Source of the DNA: Dietzia timorensis
GTDB lineage: Bacteria > Actinomycetota > Actinomycetes > Mycobacteriales > Mycobacteriaceae
Reading direction: 5' to 3'
Length of the DNA: 8,944 nt
NCBI RefSeq assembly: GCF_020742175.1
Contig: NZ_DYXM01000059.1
Span: forward strand, 1-8,944
Made by a program: the position numbers and the translations under genes. Shown here piece by piece: positions 6,346 through 8,944 of the stretch; positions within the stretch are counted from its first letter, which is position 1; each line of letters opens with the position of its first letter. Below the pieces are notes generated by a model. It made no database searches and was not told the DNA's origin. It saw nothing but the letters and a program-made list of their open reading frames with translations.

Positions 6346-7557
6346 TTATTCGCCGCCGGCCACGGCGTCGAGGATCGCGGGCAGCGCCGCGGTGAACGAC
6401 GCGAGCTGGTCCTCGGTGATGATCAGGGGCGGGGCAAGGCGGATGACGTTCGCTCCGGCGGTGCCGATGATGAATCCGCGTTCGCGGGCGGCGGTGACGA
6501 CCTGTGCGGCGACCGGCTTTTCGAGCACGATTCCGAGGAGCAGCCCGCGGCCACGGACGCCTGCAACCAACGAATGGGAGAGCATCTCGACCTCCGCCGT
6601 CACAAGCTTGCCCAAGCGGTACGCGTGGTGGGCCAGGTCCTCGGATTCGATGACGTCGAGCACTGCGAGACCGGCCGCCGAGGCGATCGGGTTTCCTCCG
6701 AAGGTGCTTCCATGTTGGCCGGGCTGGAGCAGCTCGCCGGCGCGGCCGACCCCGAGGACGGCACCGATCGGCAGGCCGCCACCGAGTCCCTTGGCCACGG
6801 TGATGACGTCAGGGACGATGCCGGCGCCCCGGGAGGCGAACATCTTTCCCGTGCGGCCGATGCCCGTCTGAACCTCGTCGCAAACCAGCAGGATCCCGTA
6901 CTCGTCGCACAGGCGCCGAACGTCGAGCAGATACCCCTCGGGCGGATCGAAGACACCGGCCTCGCCCTGGATTGGCTCGACGAAAATCGCCGCCACGTCG
7001 TGGGGATCACCGGATTCGACGACCTCGCGCAGCGCAGCGATGTCCCCGTAGGGGAAGAACTCCGCGCCGGGAGGCATGGGTTCGAACGGCTCGCGCTTAT
7101 CCGGCTGCCCGGTGATCGACAGTGCGCCCATAGTCCGCCCGTGGAAGCCGCGTTCGGCAGCCAGCGTGCGGGAACGGCCGGTGAGGCGACCGATCTTGAA
7201 AGCCGCCTCATTCGCCTCGGTTCCCGAGTTGCAGAACATCGTGCGGACCGGTTTGTCGGTGTCGACCGCTTTCGCGAGGCGCTCGGCGAGCTCCACCGTG
7301 CGCGGGTGGATGTAGATGTTCGACACGTGCCCAAGGGTGGAGACCTGTTCTGTGACGGCCTCGACGAGCTTCGGATGTGCGTGCCCGAGCGCGTTGACGG
7401 CGATGCCTGAGAACAGGTCGACGAACTCGTTCCCGTCGCTGTCGGTGACGACGACGCCCTTACCCGAAACCAGCTCGACCTCGGGAGTGCCGTAGTTGTT
7501 CATCAGGGCCGCAGCCCAACGCTCCTTGAGCGAATTGTTCAGCGCGAATACGCTCAT
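6346..7557 (-). CDS. argD: Acetylornithine aminotransferase
   Basis: PLP-dependent class III aminotransferase that converts N-acetylglutamate 5-semialdehyde and glutamate to N2-acetylornithine and 2-oxoglutarate. The protein has 403 residues. Visible motifs are NSGTEAN at 110-116 (phosphate binding), FHGRT at 138-142, EPIQGEAG at 194-201, CDEVQTG at 226-232 with the Asp that contacts the pyridine nitrogen, AKGLGGG at 255-261 with Schiff-base Lys 256, and GSTFGGNP at 283-290. The ATG overlaps the argB stop as ATGA and has GAGGA 7 nt upstream. The frame is open further upstream inside argB, but that extension is only the shadow of argB and the family homology starts near this ATG. Confidence 0.97.
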   Translation of the reverse strand: MSVFALNNSLKERWAAALMNNYGTPEVELVSGKGVVVTDSDGNEFVDLFSGIAVNALGHAHPKLVEAVTEQVSTLGHVSNIYIHPRTVELAERLAKAVDTDKPVRTMFCNSGTEANEAAFKIGRLTGRSRTLAAERGFHGRTMGALSITGQPDKREPFEPMPPGAEFFPYGDIAALREVVESGDPHDVAAIFVEPIQGEAGVFDPPEGYLLDVRRLCDEYGILLVCDEVQTGIGRTGKMFASRGAGIVPDVITVAKGLGGGLPIGAVLGVGRAGELLQPGQHGSTFGGNPIASAAGLAVLDVIESEDLAHHAYRLGKLVTAEVEMLSHSLVAGVRGRGLLLGIVLEKPVAAQVVTAARERGFIIGTAGANVIRLAPPLIITEDQLASFTAALPAILDAVAGGE

Positions 7558-8567
7558 GCTCTTTTCCTCACGTCGTGATCTCCGTTGGTGACCATCGTGC
7601 CGATTCCGCCTTCGGTGAGTAGCTCGAGAAGGACGGAATGGGGTATGCGCCCGTCGATGACCTGCGCGGCCTCGACCCCGTTTTCGACCGCGTGAAGACA
7701 GGACTCCATCTTCGGGATCATGCCCGAGGCGAGGCTCGGAAGAAGCTCGCGCAGGCGCTCTGAACCGAGGTACGACACCAGCGAGGACCTGTCCGGCCAT
7801 TCCGCGTAGAGCCCCTCGATATCGGTGAGCATCACGAGGCGCACCGCACCGAGCGCCGTCGCGAGCGGGGCGGCGGCGGTGTCGGCATTGATGTTGTACA
7901 CCTGCCCGCCGGGGCCGGGCGCGATCGTCGATACGACGGGGATCCTGCCGGAGTCGATGATGTCCATAACGGCGCCGGGATTGACCTCAACGACGTTGCC
8001 GACGAGGCCGATGTCGACTTGCTCGCCGTCGACCGACGCGTAACGCTTCTCGGCTTTGAAGAGTCCGGCGTCCTCGCCGGAGATCCCGACCGCGTACGGC
8101 CCGTGGGCGTTGATGAGGCCGACAAGCTCGCGCCCCACCTGGCCGAACAGAACCATCCGCACGACCTCCATAACCTCGGGAGTGGTAACCCGAAAGCCGC
8201 CGCGGAATTCGCCCTCCATGCCGAGGTGGCCGAGCATCGCGTTGATCTGGGGGCCGCCGCCGTGCACGACGACAGGCTTCATCCCGCACGTGCGCAGGAA
8301 GACCATGTCCTCGGCGAAGGCTGCCTTGAGGCGCGCATCGACCATCGCGTTGCCGCCGTACTTGATGACAATGATCTTGTCGCCGAACTTCTTTAGCCAC
8401 GGCAGCGCCTCGACGAGCACATTCGCCCGGACATAGGGCGAAAGCCCCTCCAACACCTCGGCGATACCGTCGTCCGCTCCGGCGGCCGCGCTCCGTCCCG
8501 GTGCCGAGTCGAGTACGTTCTCCCGCGTCGGCTCGCTCGCGGCGGTGTCCTTGCTCTCGGAACTCAT
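7554..8567 (-). CDS. argB: Acetylglutamate kinase
   Basis: Phosphorylates N-acetylglutamate with ATP; in actinobacteria this is usually the arginine-inhibited step. The 337-residue protein belongs to the amino acid kinase family: KYGGNAM at 69-75 (phosphate-binding Lys 69), VHGGGPQ at 101-107, RGGFRVT at 122-128, NINADTAA at 225-232, TDIEGLY at 248-254 and Lys 286 in GMIPKM. The segment at about 43-64 resembles the N-terminal helix found in arginine-sensitive kinases. About 35 residues rich in Ser, Ala, Asp and Glu precede this and form an extension beyond the usual length of about 300. The ATG is chosen for its AGGAG 10 nt and GAGGG 3 nt upstream. It follows the upstream gene by 7 nt and overlaps argD. 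Confidence 0.96.
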   Translation of the reverse strand: MSSESKDTAASEPTRENVLDSAPGRSAAAGADDGIAEVLEGLSPYVRANVLVEALPWLKKFGDKIIVIKYGGNAMVDARLKAAFAEDMVFLRTCGMKPVVVHGGGPQINAMLGHLGMEGEFRGGFRVTTPEVMEVVRMVLFGQVGRELVGLINAHGPYAVGISGEDAGLFKAEKRYASVDGEQVDIGLVGNVVEVNPGAVMDIIDSGRIPVVSTIAPGPGGQVYNINADTAAAPLATALGAVRLVMLTDIEGLYAEWPDRSSLVSYLGSERLRELLPSLASGMIPKMESCLHAVENGVEAAQVIDGRIPHSVLLELLTEGGIGTMVTNGDHDVRKRA

Positions 8568-8570
8568 CTG

Positions 8571-8582
8571 CCCTCTACTCCT
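8571..8582 (-). promoter_or_regulatory. argB ribosome-binding site overlapping the upstream stop codon
   Basis: AGGAG (8578-8582) and GAGGG (8571-8575) flank the TAG stop of the upstream gene (8575-8577). This supports the argB ATG at 8565-8567 over longer readings and suggests translational coupling. Confidence 0.7.
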
Positions 8583-8944
8583 GTTGTGCGCGGTCCGCGC
8601 CCGGGATAATTCGTAATGTGGCGCCGCCGAGACTGGGAAGCTCCCACGGGCCTTCGCTCTGCGCGATGTGTTCCGCGACCTCGCCCGGGTCGGCGACTCC
8701 GCAGATCGCGACATCGATGGGGCCGACCTCGGCACCTCCGGACTCGCCGACGAGCTTCGCGGCCGATTCGACGATTCGGTGGACGACGTCGAAACCGCGC
8801 TCTGGTATCGATGGACACCCGGCGGTCACCACGATGGCACGCAGCGACCTCGAGTGGGCCTTCTGCCGAGTCCAGGCCAGTTCGGCCGAACGATCGGGAC
8901 CGGCGACGTCAATCCGCGCCGTGGTTCCGGGCCGGAGCGAGAGA
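8575..8944 (-). CDS. Unidentified protein, C-terminal part, in the argJ position
   Basis: The frame is open from the window edge to a TAG at 8575-8577, giving the last 122 residues of a protein whose start lies outside. Codons favour G or C in the third position and no other frame looks coding, so it is very probably a real gene. Its place just before argB is normally that of argJ (glutamate N-acetyltransferase). However, it lacks the ArgJ C-terminal hallmarks FGxDPNWGR and the final YVxxNxxY segment, in this or the other two minus frames. The run SLRAIVV at 33-39, then GF, His 55 and PIDVAIC at 75-81, is spaced like the start of ArgJ (RLRAVxLNSGG to VAVCSTG), but NSGGAN and STG are replaced. 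It may be a divergent or decayed ArgJ-like protein, or an unrelated gene inserted between argJ and argB. No signal peptide or membrane segment is visible in this part. An internal GTG at 8832 is unlikely to be the start because coding continues upstream. Confidence 0.75.
   Translation of the reverse strand, partial: LSLRPGTTARIDVAGPDRSAELAWTRQKAHSRSLRAIVVTAGCPSIPERGFDVVHRIVESAAKLVGESGGAEVGPIDVAICGVADPGEVAEHIAQSEGPWELPSLGGATLRIIPGADRAQQE

Noticed and set aside
5329..7410. A 693-codon open frame on the plus strand across argR, argF and argD
   Set aside because: It is fully antisense to three clear enzymes. Long antisense frames arise from G/C third-position bias; its composition (many Asp, Glu, Arg, Val) is that of a mirror frame and no domain is recognisable.
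7558..7800. N-terminal extension of argD into argB
   Set aside because: It is the shadow frame of argB; the ATG at 7557 has a good ribosome-binding site and the ATGA overlap seen elsewhere in the cluster.

Overview
The window comes from a high-GC Gram-positive bacterium (Actinomycetota). Four things point there: a strong G/C third-position bias, a run of arginine genes in the order argB-argD-argF-argR-argG-argH, GTG as well as ATG starts, and a TTTGAGAACTCAACAGTGTG-type element typical of actinobacterial pre-16S leaders. The ArgB and ArgG sequences look most like those of Corynebacterium and its relatives (Mycobacteriales). Some Micrococcales share the tyrS-then-rrn layout, so I do not name a genus.

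Every gene lies on the minus strand, so transcription runs from high to low coordinates. At the right edge (8575-8944) is the C-terminal end of an unidentified protein in the slot normally held by argJ. It is followed closely by argB, argD, argF and argR, with gaps of 7 to 21 nt or a 4-nt ATGA overlap, as expected of one operon. A gap of 86 nt with a strong ribosome-binding site and a possible -10 element then leads into argG-argH, which are again joined by an ATGA overlap. A near-perfect hairpin at 2073-2113 closes the arginine cluster.

Next comes a small two-gene unit: a UPF0434/Trm112-like protein without the usual cysteines, then tyrS (tyrosyl-tRNA synthetase), which ends in a hairpin at 381-414. 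The remaining 380 bases to the left edge hold no gene. They look like the promoter and leader region of a ribosomal RNA operon whose 16S gene starts beyond position 1 on the minus strand: three candidate sigma70-type promoters in tandem, several inverted repeats, and the conserved leader element at 19-40.

Together the enzymes give acetylglutamate phosphorylation (ArgB), transamination (ArgD), citrulline formation (ArgF), argininosuccinate synthesis (ArgG) and cleavage to arginine (ArgH), with ArgR as the arginine-responsive repressor. ArgC and a recognisable ArgJ are not in view. This is mostly a conserved housekeeping region and I found no new defence, mobile or secondary-metabolite system. 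The points most worth checking are the protein in the argJ position and the repeat architecture of the rRNA promoter region.
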